Assembly (NCBI GenBank): GCA_033297205.1
Contig: MU859112.1
Location: 62,335 to 126,334 of the forward strand
DNA length: 64,000 nt
DNA from: Pseudoneurospora amorphoporcata
Taxonomy: Eukaryota > Ascomycota > Sordariomycetes > Sordariales > Sordariaceae
Direction of reading: 5' to 3'
The position numbers were made by a program, and so were the translations under genes. Shown here in pieces: positions 45,731 to 57,811 of this stretch. The number at the start of each line of letters is the position of its first letter. Positions within the stretch are counted from its first letter, which is position 1. Under the pieces are notes generated by a model that searched no databases, was not told the DNA's origin, and saw nothing but the letters and a program-made list of their open reading frames with translations.

Positions 45731-47211
45731 ATGGCCTCGTTTTCCACTGAGTCGCCTTTGGCGATGCTGCGCGACAATGCCATTTACTCGAGCCTTTCCG
45801 ATGCCTTCAACGCCTTCCAGGAGAGGAGGAAACAGTTCGGTCTTTCCAACCCCGGCACGATCGAGACCGTCGCCCGCGGTGCGTTGCTGCCACCATACAA
45901 ATCCAGTCTTTGAAGATACCCGGCGCCGTCGGCGGGGAAGTGCGCAGAAACAACATACCGTATGCTGCGGCACTCCATGATGCTGCGCCGGCCGGTTCTT
46001 CGTTGGAGTAATAGACAATCATTGCTGACAGCGCCTTGACAGAGGTCCAACGCGATACCCTCCTCACCAACTACATGTTCTCCGGCCTCCGCGCCGACGT
46101 CACCAAGGCTTTCAGCCTCGCCCCTCTGTATGTTGGTTAATTCCAGTTGTGCGATGGGGATCATTGCAGGAACTGCATTGCGAATTAGGGACATTATCTG
46201 TGTTGCGCATGCGTTCCTGTGGTTCTGAGCAGCAATGGTCCTGGCAAATCTTCTTCGAATAACCGCTGACCTATAACCCAAGCTTCCAAGTTTCTCACCA
46301 GTTTGCTATGGGCGAGAGGCTGAACCCTTATGCCTTTGCCGCTCTCTACGGAACCAACCAGGTATGCTCTTGGAGGATACACGATACTAGAAGGACCAGC
46401 TCCTAACCCGCATAAATAGGTCTTCGCTCAGGGTAACCTCGACAACGAGGGCGCTCTCTCGACAAGATTCAACTATAGATGGGGCGACAGGACCATCTCC
46501 AAGACGCAGTTCTCGATCGGCGGCGGTCAGGATATGGCCCAGTTCGAGCACGAGCACCTTGGCGACGACTTCACTGCCTCCCTCAAGGCTATCAACCCTT
46601 CTTTCCTCGACGGCGGCCTCACCGGTATCTTCGTTGGCGACTACCTCCAGTCCGTCACTCCCAGACTCGGCCTTGGTCTCCAGGCCGTCTGGCAACGTCA
46701 GGGCCTCACTCAGGGCCCCGATACCGCCATCTCCTACTTCGCCCGCTACAAGGCCGACGACTGGGTTGCTAGTGCTCAGCTGCAGGCTCAGGGTGCTCTC
46801 AACACTTCCTTCTGGAAGAAGCTTACGGATAGAGTCCAGGCTGGTGTTGATATGACCCTGTCTGTCGCTCCCTCTCAGAGCATGATGGGTGGTCTTACCA
46901 AGGAAGGCATCACCACCTTTGGTGCCAAGTACGACTTCAGGATGTCCACCTTCAGGGCTCAGATCGACTCCAAGGGCAAGCTTAGCTGCTTGCTCGAGAA
47001 GCGTCTTGGTGCTGCGCCTGTCACCTTGACCTTCGCTGCTGATGTTGACCACGTCACTGTAAGCTAATTGCCCTTCCATTTTCATTGTGCGCGTATGCTA
47101 ACCCCCTTCAAGCAACAAGCCAAGCTCGGCATGTCCGTCTCCATTGAGGCGTCTGATGTCGATCTTCAGGAGCAGCAGGAGGGTGCACAGTCCCTCAACA
47201 TCCCCTTCTAA
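45731..47211 (+). CDS. tom40: Mitochondrial import receptor/pore subunit TOM40
   Basis: Five exons, 45731-45878, 46043-46127, 46283-46361, 46420-47058 and 47113-47211, encode 349 aa. Role: beta-barrel channel of the TOM complex in the outer mitochondrial membrane, through which nearly all nuclear-encoded mitochondrial proteins pass. Seen: the N-terminal helix region, then the conserved FSLAPLFQVSHQFAMGERLNPYAFAALYG, alternating beta-strands such as TRFNYRWGDRTISKTQFSIGG, and the C-terminal strand ending AKLGMSVSIEASD. The spliced protein matches the Neurospora TOM40 I remember, including its 349-residue length. Acceptors of exons 3 and 5 are AAG rather than the usual CAG/TAG, yet only these restore the frame. 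Confidence 0.97.
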
Positions 47212-48331
47212 ACTGAAATATGTATATCCGGGATGAAGAACACTGGTCGATTGAGCCAGCATTCGGTTTCCACTCTACCCTTGCACTCTACTCATTGTGT
47301 TGACAACGTAATATAATCACACACGATGCCCCCCAAGTACCAAAGAACAGAAAGGGTGAGGGCCATACCTCTTTACATTCCCTCACCACCAGCGCCATTT
47401 CTGTCTTTGATCCCATCCTCATCACATCATCTAGTACGAACTGGTCACGGCAAGTTGCCATGGAAAAATCGAAAAGTCGGATGTTGCGAACCTCTGCCTC
47501 GCAATGGTTCGGCTTGGCTTGGGTCTTTGCATACAACTCACACGAAACGATAGACATCTCTCACCCAATTTTCTCCTTTTAAAAAAGTTTCCCCTCGCGC
47601 TTTGCATCTCATCACTTGGCGCTTTCATCTTTTGGTTTTCCCTGGGGAGAGGAAAAAAGGGAGGGGGGAAGCTTTTTTGTGTATTATAGACAGGTCAATC
47701 AGGGAAGGGCGTGTAGCATGTATCTGTGGTCTGTGCATTTCTCTGGGTTGACTGAATGTCCTTTGGGGACGGTCAACATGTTTGTGTCAAGAATATGAAG
47801 AAGGTTTACATACGATACGAGGTATTGATGATAGCGGGACAATTTTTGAATGTCGAGAAGCGGTTGCGGTTGAAGCATACTTGTTGTAATCGTTGTGTCT
47901 CGTCATCGTGGCATTGCACATACGTAGTTATGTCAATGGTGAACGGATGTAAAATCTAAGTGGATATTACAGAGCCACTTCACTCTTGTCTTTGTTTCTT
48001 TGCCATCAAAGAAGTGTGCCGGTTTGGATACATCAGTCAAGGTAGCAATAACATGAAACTCGACCAATTCTCAACACAACTGGATAACAATCACGGCAAA
48101 ACGCCTTTCGAATTTCATCAGTAAATTGGAAAATCAAGATGATGTGGAAATCAATTGCTTTGTCCCGCCAAACTCTCCAAAAAGCCAACTAATAAGTACC
48201 ATTAATCCTCACCATCATATCTCACTCGCTCCATCCGCGCATCATTGGAGATCACCAAAATTGAGTTCTCCCGCAACCTATGGCTATGCTGCGTACATGA
48301 GCAGCTCATTCAACCTGCAACTTTAACAAGC
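47212..48331. other. Intergenic region between TOM40 and tRNA-His
   Basis: About 1.1 kb. Holds the TOM40 3' flank and the tRNA upstream region. No gene seen. Confidence 0.5.
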
Positions 48332-48425
48332 GGGATTGTAGTATAGTGGTCAGTACTTCTCGTTGTGGTTCGATTCGATCATACAACGATCCGAGAGGAC
48401 CCAGGTTCGATTCCTGGCAATCCCA
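48332..48425 (+). tRNA. tRNA-His (anticodon GTG) with a 22-nt intron
   Basis: Acceptor stem GGGATTG (48332-48338) pairs perfectly with CAATCCC (48418-48424), followed by discriminator A. The D-arm reads GTATAGTGGTCAGTAC. The anticodon arm is TCTCG, loop TTGTGG then C, and CGAGA, giving anticodon GTG. A 22-nt intron (48369-48390) sits one base 3' of the anticodon, the canonical position. The T-arm contains GGTTCGATTCC, the B-box. A T-rich Pol III terminator follows (48426-48437). The extra 5' G of tRNA-His is normally added after transcription. Confidence 0.95.
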
Positions 48426-49353
48426 TTCTTTTTTCCATTTTTTCCTATTCACCTCGAACACACATGGGACATCTTGGAGTTGATTCTTGGTTTCGGCTTC
48501 TCTTTTTTTTCAGTTGCTCTTTTTTTTTTTCGCAATTTTTCGATGTTACTTGGGGGTTTGGGAAAAGTGGGACCTTTCTCTCCCCCTCTTGCCTTGTCCC
48601 ATAATAAAAGTTTGTCCCATAAATTTTTTTCCCCCTCTTTTATGAAGAGGGGGTGAGAAAAGGCCCCACCCAGGCCTCCCTCCTACCCCCAAGTAGCTCT
48701 GTTGGCGAGAAGTGGAAACCCGATGGATGAAAGGTGAGCAAACTCGTTGAAAAATGAAGTTCTGAGCGAGGCAGCATTCTTAGTTTCAGAAGTCGTCAAT
48801 TGCGAATCTATGAATGGAAACTACAAGGTTCTCGGTGAAACAAACTTCGAGACAAATTATCTTTCTTTTCGCTTTCGCTTGCCTATAGAGGACAAGACCA
48901 CATGGTACTCAACAACGCTAAACACAACTAAACTACCGGTATCTTTAGAACCATATGTATCTCTTTGTGCCAAACCCACAAACTCTCATTATGACAGTTG
49001 AAACACAAAAGCACAGACAGACAGGCGCCAATAACAAATGTCGTTTTTCGACAAGATCTACCAGTAATGTACCCGGTTTTCGTTTTTCCTTCTTCGCCTT
49101 GTATATGCATTGGAAGAATCAAAGAGAAGCTGAAAATATGATACATGATCTCCACAACAAACAGCTGATACACCAACGCCATGCCATGATTTTGCCGAAG
49201 AGCAGTCTCAACCGCTCAACGTGGAAATGCTTTATACAACCAGACCAAACCAACCAGCCCCAGAGAATGCACCGTCCCAAACTGTCCTGTCTATCCCTCC
49301 CACCCCGAGAAAAAAAAATCAGAAAACCATTAAACCCGTGCGCTGGAAAATCA
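48426..49353. other. Intergenic region downstream of tRNA-His
   Basis: About 930 nt, T-rich at 48480-48540. A short hairpin-like CCCCCTC...GAGGGGG pair lies at 48632-48653. No gene seen. Confidence 0.5.
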
Positions 49354-52191
49354 TCACATGACAGCGCACTCCCGATCAGGGACGCCATCCTTCCCTGTCT
49401 CCTTATTCTTGCCCGATTTGTCTCCCTTCTCTTTCTTGCCTTCCTTGTCCTTGCCCTTCTCCTTCGTGTCCTCTTTGTCCCTAACCTTGCCCTTCTTAGA
49501 CTTGCGATGGTGGCCTAGATGGTGATGGCCTTCCTTCTCTTTCTCCTTATCCTTATTCTTCTCCTTCTGGTCCTTATCACTCGCATCCTCAACCTCCTTG
49601 GCCTCCGGTTGCTGCTCATCACTACCCCCTTCCGATGAGTTAGCAGCACCGTTGCCGGCATCCTTGTTGAGCGTGTCCCTACTGGGCCGTGCCAGACCCC
49701 ATCGCGACATGCTAAGGCTAATGCGGGTCTCCCCGGCCTGACTGGTGGGCCGGGATTTGTTCTTTAACTTCGCCGCTGCCCGACCGAGTCTCGTTGCAGT
49801 ACTCTCCCCCTCTGGTGTAGCAGGTGGCATTGATGGTGCGCCTACATCACTAGGTGTAAGGGCTGTTGTTGCCGTGGTATCGGAGACGGCAAGGCTGCCG
49901 CGTCGGGATCTCACTGCCCTCAAATGCCCTGCGCTTCCTGTTCCATACGGATCATCGTCAAGACTGAGACGCGCGGGCCGTTCAAGCTCTGTACTAAAGC
50001 GAATGTTGGGACCGCCACCGTTGTGTACGAGGGTTGATGCGGAGTCAAAGTAACCACTAATCGACCTTGACATCCCCCCCGGCCGTTCCAGAAGGGGCTC
50101 CATGCTTGGCGTTCCTGGTATACCGGAAATCACGGTGGTCGACTCGTTGTAGGAGGGTGGTTCACCAACAGACCCATCACTAGAGGCTGTGCTGACGTCG
50201 ACCATCGGGACAATTTGGTAGAAGAGTAGGTAGGGCATCTCTTGTTTAAGAGACTCTCTAATGTCGTCAACATAGGACACTCGGTTGTCCAAATCCAAGT
50301 CGTCGAATTTGACCCATTGTGCCTCCTCGTAATCCGGCGGCGGGTCATGTTCACATCGGCGATTGTCAGTGAGAAGTTTCGGTGCCACGCGAGCAAATGA
50401 AACATAGTGCCCACTGTGAAGAGAGTCACCACGGTGGCAGACGACCGACTGAAGCACAAGCTTGTACTCCTGGCTAAGCCCATTGGACTGCTTCTCATCA
50501 TCATCTGGCATCATGAAGTGTGGCAGGCGCATGGAGTCGGGGATGTCGATGAGAGTATTCTGTCGAATTGGGAAGCCGGTTTCTGTCATAGTATACCGTT
50601 TCAAGCAGATGCCGACCACCGGCCGCTGGTTAAAATGCCGTGCAACCTCAACATCGTTGCTTGGCTCACCGTTGGAAGCCGTGGCATGCCATGCTACATT
50701 AAGCTTATTAGTTGACCAATCCGATTCCATAAGATTTCCATTCAGGGGGCAACACTCACGGATTAACCTGAAGAATTGCCAGGCAGGTATTGTCACGGCC
50801 TTGACCACGGTTGAGCTTGTTCTTCTGGCCTTCTGGAGCAGAGTTTCGTTCTCTGGATCCAACGGGGCCTTCCTGTCCTCCACCACGATACGCTGTATAA
50901 TACTAGTAGAGCGGTGTCGGGGTGCTGCTGGTAGCTCGGGTCTCGCAGAAGCGATATCAAGCATTGAGACTGAAGTGCGTGTCGTCGAATCCTGTGATGT
51001 CCATCTTCGTTGCAGATGTGGGTTGTTGTCGCCATGGTCGCTCGCTTGACCACCCTCATCCTCGCTTATTAGCCGGACAGTTTCGCATGGGAGAGGGCCC
51101 TTTTCGTCGTCCGCCTTTTTTTCCTCTACGCTATCCCGGAAGACGTCAACCTTGTTGTTGAAATATTCTTCGAGACAGTCCTCCAACTTGATACCCTTCC
51201 CATCAGGATCAGGGGGGACGGCGAGGTTGAGTAGTCGCTCGTGGACGACTTTGTGGTCGTCTTCGTCCTTTCTGCCTTGGTGAAAGAGGTCGACTTGGAG
51301 AGCGAGGAGCGGTAATTGCAAGGTCTCGGTAATGAAAGCGAATGCTTCCGACGTATCTTGTTGTTCGAGTTCCTGGGCCTCCTCCCATCCACAGGCCGCC
51401 AATGATTCTTGGATAAGCTGGGTCTGGAGAAACGCCGTTAGTCCACGGAGACAAATCCAAGGCCATTGCCACGTACCATGTCTGTGTGTATCAACATCCC
51501 ACTCCTGAGCATGTTAACCCATAACCTAAGTAGTGCTGCGAGCCTCCGCTGGTTTTCGTTTGCCGGATCGTTCTTCAGCATGCATTCAAAAGCTGAAAGC
51601 TTAGCAAACATGGCAAATAATAGGGCGTCGAGGTAGCAGGTGACATTCCCTCGGTTTTCTGCGCCTTGCATGCTAATCTTTGGGTTGTATGGTTGTATGA
51701 TCCCAGCGAAGGCCTTTTGTTGGAGCCGTATGAGCTCGATTGCTTTGTCGACATCGCCATTGGCAAATTTGGAGTTGAGTGAAAATCGGACCACTTCTTC
51801 TGAGATCTCGGTGTAGTTGCGCTCTTCCAGTTGCTTGGTAATTTCGGCAATCTGCAATGGATCGTAGTCACATCAGTAACCTGCCTTGAAGCAACCCCCA
51901 CAGACCATACACATACCTTTACGGCCTCCTTTTCCACCTCTTCCTTTTCTCGTAGTGCTTGCTTGACAGACTCGGGCCTGAACATGGAAAGCCATGACAT
52001 GTCACCAAGTGGCCGGCTCTATACAAAGTCAGATTCTGAAGACAGGCAGCCACGAGAATAGAAGAACGACAACGGACCTTTGGGCCTGGTTCTGTAGATT
52101 TGTTTCTACGATGAGTACCATTTTTGTCACGTACACTTCGAAATTTTTTGGGCACCAAAGAGGTGGTTTTGGTGCCCTTTAGTTTCTCCAT
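49354..52191 (-). CDS. Ubiquitin-specific protease (USP/UBP family) with C-terminal CaaX box
   Basis: Five exons: 52191-52078, 52018-51917, 51851-51477, 51423-50760 and 50693-49354, encoding 864 aa. Role: cysteine protease removing ubiquitin from substrates. Seen: Cys box NRGNVTCYLDALLFAMFA with catalytic Cys at residue 144, QQDTSEAFAFITE, and the His box SLHSGHYVSFAR with catalytic His at about 514, then the Asp-side DYEEAQWVKFDD. The C-terminal ~300 residues are disordered and end in a strongly Lys-rich segment followed by C-A-V-M and stop. That is a CaaX box, Met favouring farnesylation, next to a polybasic tract: a membrane-targeting arrangement. Intron 4 (66 nt) is stop-free and a multiple of three, so retention would add 22 residues between the Cys and His boxes. 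Substrate unknown. Confidence 0.92.
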
Positions 52192-55100
52192 AATATTAAA
52201 ACCTGGACGACTCGAAGGTTAGATGACCGAAGCTTGAGAGGTTGGGCAGAATCAGGCTGTCAGGATAGGTGGTGCTTTCTCAAGTCATTCAGATTCATGA
52301 TCTGGAAACCAGAGCAATTAAGGAGGACGAGGATTGGGCGTCGGCAGGTCGAGAGAGCCCCAATAGGCAGTGATGGTCGAAGCTGTTACAGCCCTGTTCA
52401 AGGTCTGCTGAAGTTCCTATCGCGAAGCTAGGTACGCCAAGATACGTGCGAATTGGAAGATGGGTTTCGTCTCGTCGTTCTCGGTATTCGGTCGCTCGGT
52501 GTTGTGTATGGGTGTGGACTGTTGTGCACTACACTATTGTGTGTTGCGTAGGAGAAGAGGCTGTTCTGCTGGTCTAGGCACTGAGGTGACCTTAAGTCTG
52601 GCTCGCAGGGCAGTTCAAGCTGGTGTCTGTAGACCTGGACCGTGATAATTGCGCATATGTAGGGTTCGGCGGTAGGGCAGGGTCGTGGTCCGCAGACGGC
52701 GAACGACAAGACGTCGAGGTTCGGACGAGGGCAGGCTTATGACGACGTCAAGGGCACGGACAGACCGACGGGAAAAGTCTGGGGAAGCGGGATGAGAAAA
52801 ATAAGATGGAAGGCCGTGAGATAAGGTAAAAGGTACGCTTGGTATCGGATATCTATGGGGCCCCGGCTCTCCTAGTTCGGGGTCCTGGACTCCTAGCTGG
52901 ACTGCGTCGTCAGACTGCACGTAGAAGTACTTGTTAGATCATATTTGCACATTCGACTTGCGTGAGGGCATGCCCTGGGGACCGGTGGTGCTTGGAAAAG
53001 GATGTCCGCTATCGAGCCCGCGCGTCGACGAAACAAAGCCACAATGAAGGCTCAAGAAGCTTGCTGCGCCTGGATATGTCGCAGGATGCCTATGATGGTG
53101 GGGGTAAACATACCTCGAGGAGGGGTTGCCTGGTCTGGTTCCTGTCCTGTCGAACGCTGTCGGACCGACTGTGGAAATGTTCAAAAGATAATAACCTAAT
53201 GGAAAGATTCCTAGGAGGACGGACAGCCTAGCCCCTGACGAATGACGGGGTGCGTGGTTGGGCGGGGGCTCTGTTAGCGCTGGATGCGCTAGAGCAGCCC
53301 CGGCGTACAGTAGTAGGTAATCATTGCTAGAATGGGCCTAAACAGATCGACATTAAGCGGACTATTAAGGTAAGGTAGTCTAAGGTGCGCATGGATCACG
53401 CGGCTGATTGGCTGCGCTGGGCAGTGACGAACATCCAAAGTGGAAAGTCGAGACAACACCTGATTTCCATCAAGCAGCTTTCTTTCCCTTTCATGCAAAA
53501 TAGAGAATTGCCATAGAATCTTCCATGCAAATATTGACACATTTCCAGAAACGAAGATAAGGTATCCACCATCAGTACACGGCCAGCTCCGAAGCCTTCC
53601 GTCCGATGGATAGCCCTTTTAATCTGATGCCTAAACCCTGAAGCCATGTTTTCCTAGTTCCAGAGCTGCCTGACCTCTTTTTAATTGACCTGCCATTCGC
53701 GATTCATCACGTTCCCAGTCTTTCCGCGGAGGATGGACGCTGGATGGCTACGTAATATAGGCAATTGAGTTATATTTCTACCTATAAGTGAATGCCTATT
53801 TCTGTTTACATATCTCTAACTTGGGCGTTTCTGGCAGAATTCCGATATGACGGCCGACGTTGAATATCATGGTCCCCTTTCTCCAGTTTATCTGTCAACG
53901 TTCCTCTTCCAGGCAAGATATTTTCATTGGTGTAGCACCGCAGCTGTCATTCCACTGCCAGTGGAGGCAACACGCGGAACAGGGGGTGCCATGGCCTTGA
54001 ATCCAGCCCAACGACCTTCAGGGCGCCAAATGGATCCAAGATCCGCTCATGTCCCGCTGAATGACGCCTCCCAATGACGTTGGGCTCTTTAGTGTATTGG
54101 GGACTCGTCTGATACCTCAAACGTTGGATTCAGGTTTTCAGAAACCCAGCCATACTAGGTACGTACCCTTATGTCACGGGAGCCTAGAATGAAGATGTTG
54201 ACATCTTTTGCTGTCTGTCTTATCCGAAGGTTGCTGTTATTGGGTTACCTCTCCATGGTAACGGATACGATGACGACCTGAGTCTCAGCCGTAACGCACA
54301 TAGGTACGTAACCATTGATGCTTTTTGTGGGTGTTGTGCTAGGCACCAATGTGCGCTGTGTGATACTACTCACACTCGTGGAACGCAATGGGTAGATGAG
54401 TGCGAGCAGACGAAGTTGAGGTTCGCACATCTTTACCTAGGATATAAAGTACCCAGGTGATACCGACAACTCTCGATGTGGAAAGCTAAGCGGCTTCTCC
54501 GCAAGATACCGTTTCGGAAACAGAAGCTTAAACAGACTGAAACTTAAGCAAGCATGGGACACCAGAACGTTTTAATGTTGAAGGTCTCAATGACACAAGT
54601 ACACTCCTAGAGCTGAGAAGGCAGTGGAGTTACTGGAGTGGTAACCCTTACAGTAGTGTAATTCTTCATATCCAAATTCCATACATTCCTCTTGGGACAT
54701 GAAGATACCAGGACAAGTTCTCTCATTGTGGAGCAAAAGCATATTTCTTTCTAGCTCTATGCTAACCATTCGAACAAACCGGCTGTTGATAAATGGTTTA
54801 ACGACAGAGGTTGCGAGTCCCACATTATGAGAGGACATTGGGGATATAACTTGCATAATGCTACCGGTCTTCGAACCAGGCCGGACAACGTTAAAAACCT
54901 AAAGCAATCAAGCAACTCAGCCTGAATGGCGCCGGGCTCTCGAAAACTATCACTGCTGTGGTTCGATGGTCAGGATGCTTGGCAGGTCTTCCCCGCAGTG
55001 CCCGCTTCCTCAGCTCGCCGTTCGGTTTTACCCTGGCGCCCAGGCGCTCTCCACCCCAAACAATGGACTCCAATGACTACCGGCGGAGACATTGTGCCTC

Positions 55101-55352
55101 GGCAACGGCATGCATGGGCTGGCTCCTTAATCCGGGGTAGATCGTCTCTCCCCGGAGAGAAGACCAGCTGTAGTAATCGTTGTCCATAATGAAACGACAT
55201 TCCCATTGAAACACTGCTTTTCCTCTCGTTCTTCCTTTGATGTTAGCAGACCTGAATGACCATATATGATCCTTCCTCCCCCATCACAAACCACCTCTCA
55301 TCTTTGCTTCATTTGTTGTTGATTGACATCACCGCCCGATCCAAACACCATC
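52192..55352. other. Long region without a recognisable gene
   Basis: About 3.2 kb between the divergent USP and acyl-CoA dehydrogenase genes. ORFs are short (at most ~101 codons) and lack family content. TAGGTACG-type motifs recur at 52429-52436, 54156-54167 and 54301-54310. No tRNA, 5S rRNA or transposon ends recognised. A non-coding RNA or rapidly evolving small gene cannot be excluded. Confidence 0.5.
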
Positions 55353-56843
55353 ATGTCTGCCCAGATTCCCATCGCTGTAAGCTATCTCTCCGCACCGCAT
55401 CTTACCAACTTCAATTACTGAATATTCATCTCCTGCTTGTAGGTTCGCGATCGTGTCAGTGAGCGAGCTCAGAAGACGCTGGACGTCGTTGCTCGTTTCG
55501 TGGAGGAGGACTGCATCCCGTAAGCATCATCTGCATGGATCCGGCTTCTGTTCGATATGATATCTGTCTAACACCAGGCTTTCAAAAGTGCGGATGCTGT
55601 CTACGAAGCCCAAATCGGCGTTGGAGATGCGAGATGGGAGGCCCACCCCCAGATCCTCGAGGATCTCAAGGCCAAGGCAAAGTCCTTGGGCCTCTGGAAC
55701 ATGTTTTTCCCTAAGGGTCACTATAAAGAGTCCCCTGGCTTCACCAACCTTGAATATGGCTTGATGGCTGAGTGGTTGGGCAAGTCCCGCGTTGCCTCCG
55801 AGGCCGTCAACTGCGCTGCCCCCGACACCGGCAACATGGAGGTTCTGGCCAAGTACGGAAACGAACAGCAAAAGGCCACATGGCTGAAGCCGCTTATGGA
55901 TGGCAAGATCCGCTCTGCCTTCTTGATGACTGAGCCCCAGGTGGCCTCTTCGGATGCCCGCAACATCGAGATGAAGATCACCAAGGACGGCGACCATTAT
56001 GTTCTTAACGGCCAAAAGTGGTGGTCGAGCGGTGCCGGTGACCCTCGCTGCAAGGTCTACATTGTTATGGGCAAGAGCGACGCCAACAACAAGGATCCCT
56101 ACAGGCAACAGTCCGTCATCATCGTCCCCTCCGACGCCAAGGGCATTACCGTCGAGCGCATGCTTTCCGTCTATGGGTATGACGATGCTCCTCACGGCCA
56201 CGGCCACATCACCTTCTACAACGTTCGCGTGCCAGTGGCCAACCTCGTTCTTGGCGAGGGCCGAGGATTCGAGATCATCCAGGGTCGTCTGGGTCCCGGT
56301 CGTATCCATCACGCCATGCGCACGATCGGTGCCGCCGAGAGGGCCTTGGAGTGGATGCTCATGCGCATCAACGACCCAAAGAAGACCCCCTTCGGAAAAC
56401 AGCTGCGGGAACACGGCGTCATCCTGGAATGGGTCGCCAAGTCTCGCATTGAGATCGATGCCGCGCGCCTTATCGTGCTCAACGCCGCCATCAAGATGGA
56501 CGAGCAAGGCCCCAAGGCGGCGCTCAAAGAGATCGCCCAGGCCAAGGTTCTTGTACCTCAGACGGCTTTGACTGTCATTGACCGCGCTGTCCAGAGTTTT
56601 GGTGGTGCCGGTGTCAGCCAGGATACTCCCTTGGCTAACATGTGGGCTCAGATCAGAACTCTGAGGTTGGCTGATGGTCCGGATGAGGTCCATTTGCAAC
56701 AGATGGGTCGTAACGAGAACAAGCGCGGGATGGCCGTGACGGACAAGATCAATGCCCAGAAGGCCAAGGCAGAGGAGTTGAGGAAGAAGTACGGTGCTAA
56801 GCGCACTGAGATTGGGTCAAACATCAAGCACTCCAAGCTTTGA
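55353..56843 (+). CDS. Acyl-CoA dehydrogenase with peroxisomal targeting signal
   Basis: Exons 55353-55376 (24 nt), 55443-55519 and 55589-56843 (introns of 66 and 69 nt) encode 451 aa. Reaction: FAD-dependent alpha,beta-dehydrogenation of acyl-CoA. Seen: the FAD/substrate motif FLMTEPQVASSDARNIEM, the WWSSGAGDPRCKVYIVMGKSD region, GPGRIHHAMRTIGAAERAL and the C-terminal helical motif QSFGGAGVSQDTPLANMWAQIRTLRLADGPDEVH. This is typical of the ACAD10/11-like branch. The protein ends Ser-Lys-Leu, a perfect PTS1, preceded by basic His/Lys, and lacks a mitochondrial presequence. Peroxisomal location is therefore likely and agrees with reports that Neurospora peroxisomal beta-oxidation uses a dehydrogenase. 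The exon 3 acceptor is AAAAG. Confidence 0.93.
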
Positions 56844-57811
56844 GTTGCACGGTCCTGTTGAGCCATTGTCAAAACGTTCCAATGAAAAGTTGTTTACTTC
56901 ATCAACCTTGCGTGTGAAAATAAACAAAAGTCTTTGCTAGCTCTTGCGGCGGGGGTGACATGTCGAAAAAAACCAACTCTTCCACAGGGCCTCGGTTCCC
57001 GTACGGGCTGCTAGTGTAGCGGTTGTAGCGCCCTCACCCGAGAGGTCGGAGCGAGGCATGGATGGGCCGTTGAGTATTTGGGTATTCCCTTTCCTTTGAT
57101 GTAATTGACTGCCATCTTTGCGTCCGGACTGGAAGGGCCTTCTGTTACACTGCCCGTGACATACCTTGTCACGAATACTTAAAAGGTATCGATGCCGCTG
57201 AGGACCATGACAACACGGGCAGGTCCAGACGCATGGGCCACGTTCCTGCGTTGGGCAGGAGTGATCAGTGATGATGTCTTGTGGGTCCAGCAAGGGAGGG
57301 ACATCCAGGTGGAAAAGAGCCCGTTGCCCGGTCACTGTCGCCCAATCCGGCAGTCTGTCAACAAATTTATCACCGACACAACTAACGGCTACTGTTACCA
57401 GCATTCCACATGGCAATTCCTTAGTCCATTGCCCTTCATTAGATTCTTCACTTCACTTTTGCCTTACCGATTTTGAAAAGCAAGTAAACCCAAGAACCAA
57501 CAAACAAAGCCATTTCGGACCTTGACACCATCAAACCGCCCACTGTTTTGCCGATCTTCCCCCAGACTTGCCCAGCGCATCAATATTCATCTCGAAAGTC
57601 GCATCAGATTCACTCCCAAAACCTTTGCGCCCCCCTTTCGAACTGAAGAAAACCAGACCACTCTACACTTGACTCTCTCTACACTTTTCAAAAATCATTG
57701 GAACGCGCTACCTATTCTTGGATCTTCCTCCGTAACCACCACGGTTTCGCGTACATCGCCTACTTCCCCCATCCCCAAACCCAAACCACCAGCACCACTT
57801 CTGCGGCCAAG
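56844..57811. other. Intergenic region and 5' leader of the Spo12-like gene
   Basis: About 970 nt. The last ~350 nt are CT/CA-rich and look like a long 5' leader with small upstream ORFs. No gene seen. Confidence 0.5.

Noticed and set aside
54587..54856. 89-codon ORF with several Cys residues
   Set aside because: No signal peptide, promoter or family features; isolated in a long non-coding stretch.
55527..56699. 390-codon ORF antisense to the acyl-CoA dehydrogenase
   Set aside because: It mirrors the coding strand of a strongly supported gene with biased codons, which commonly creates antisense ORFs; no family content.
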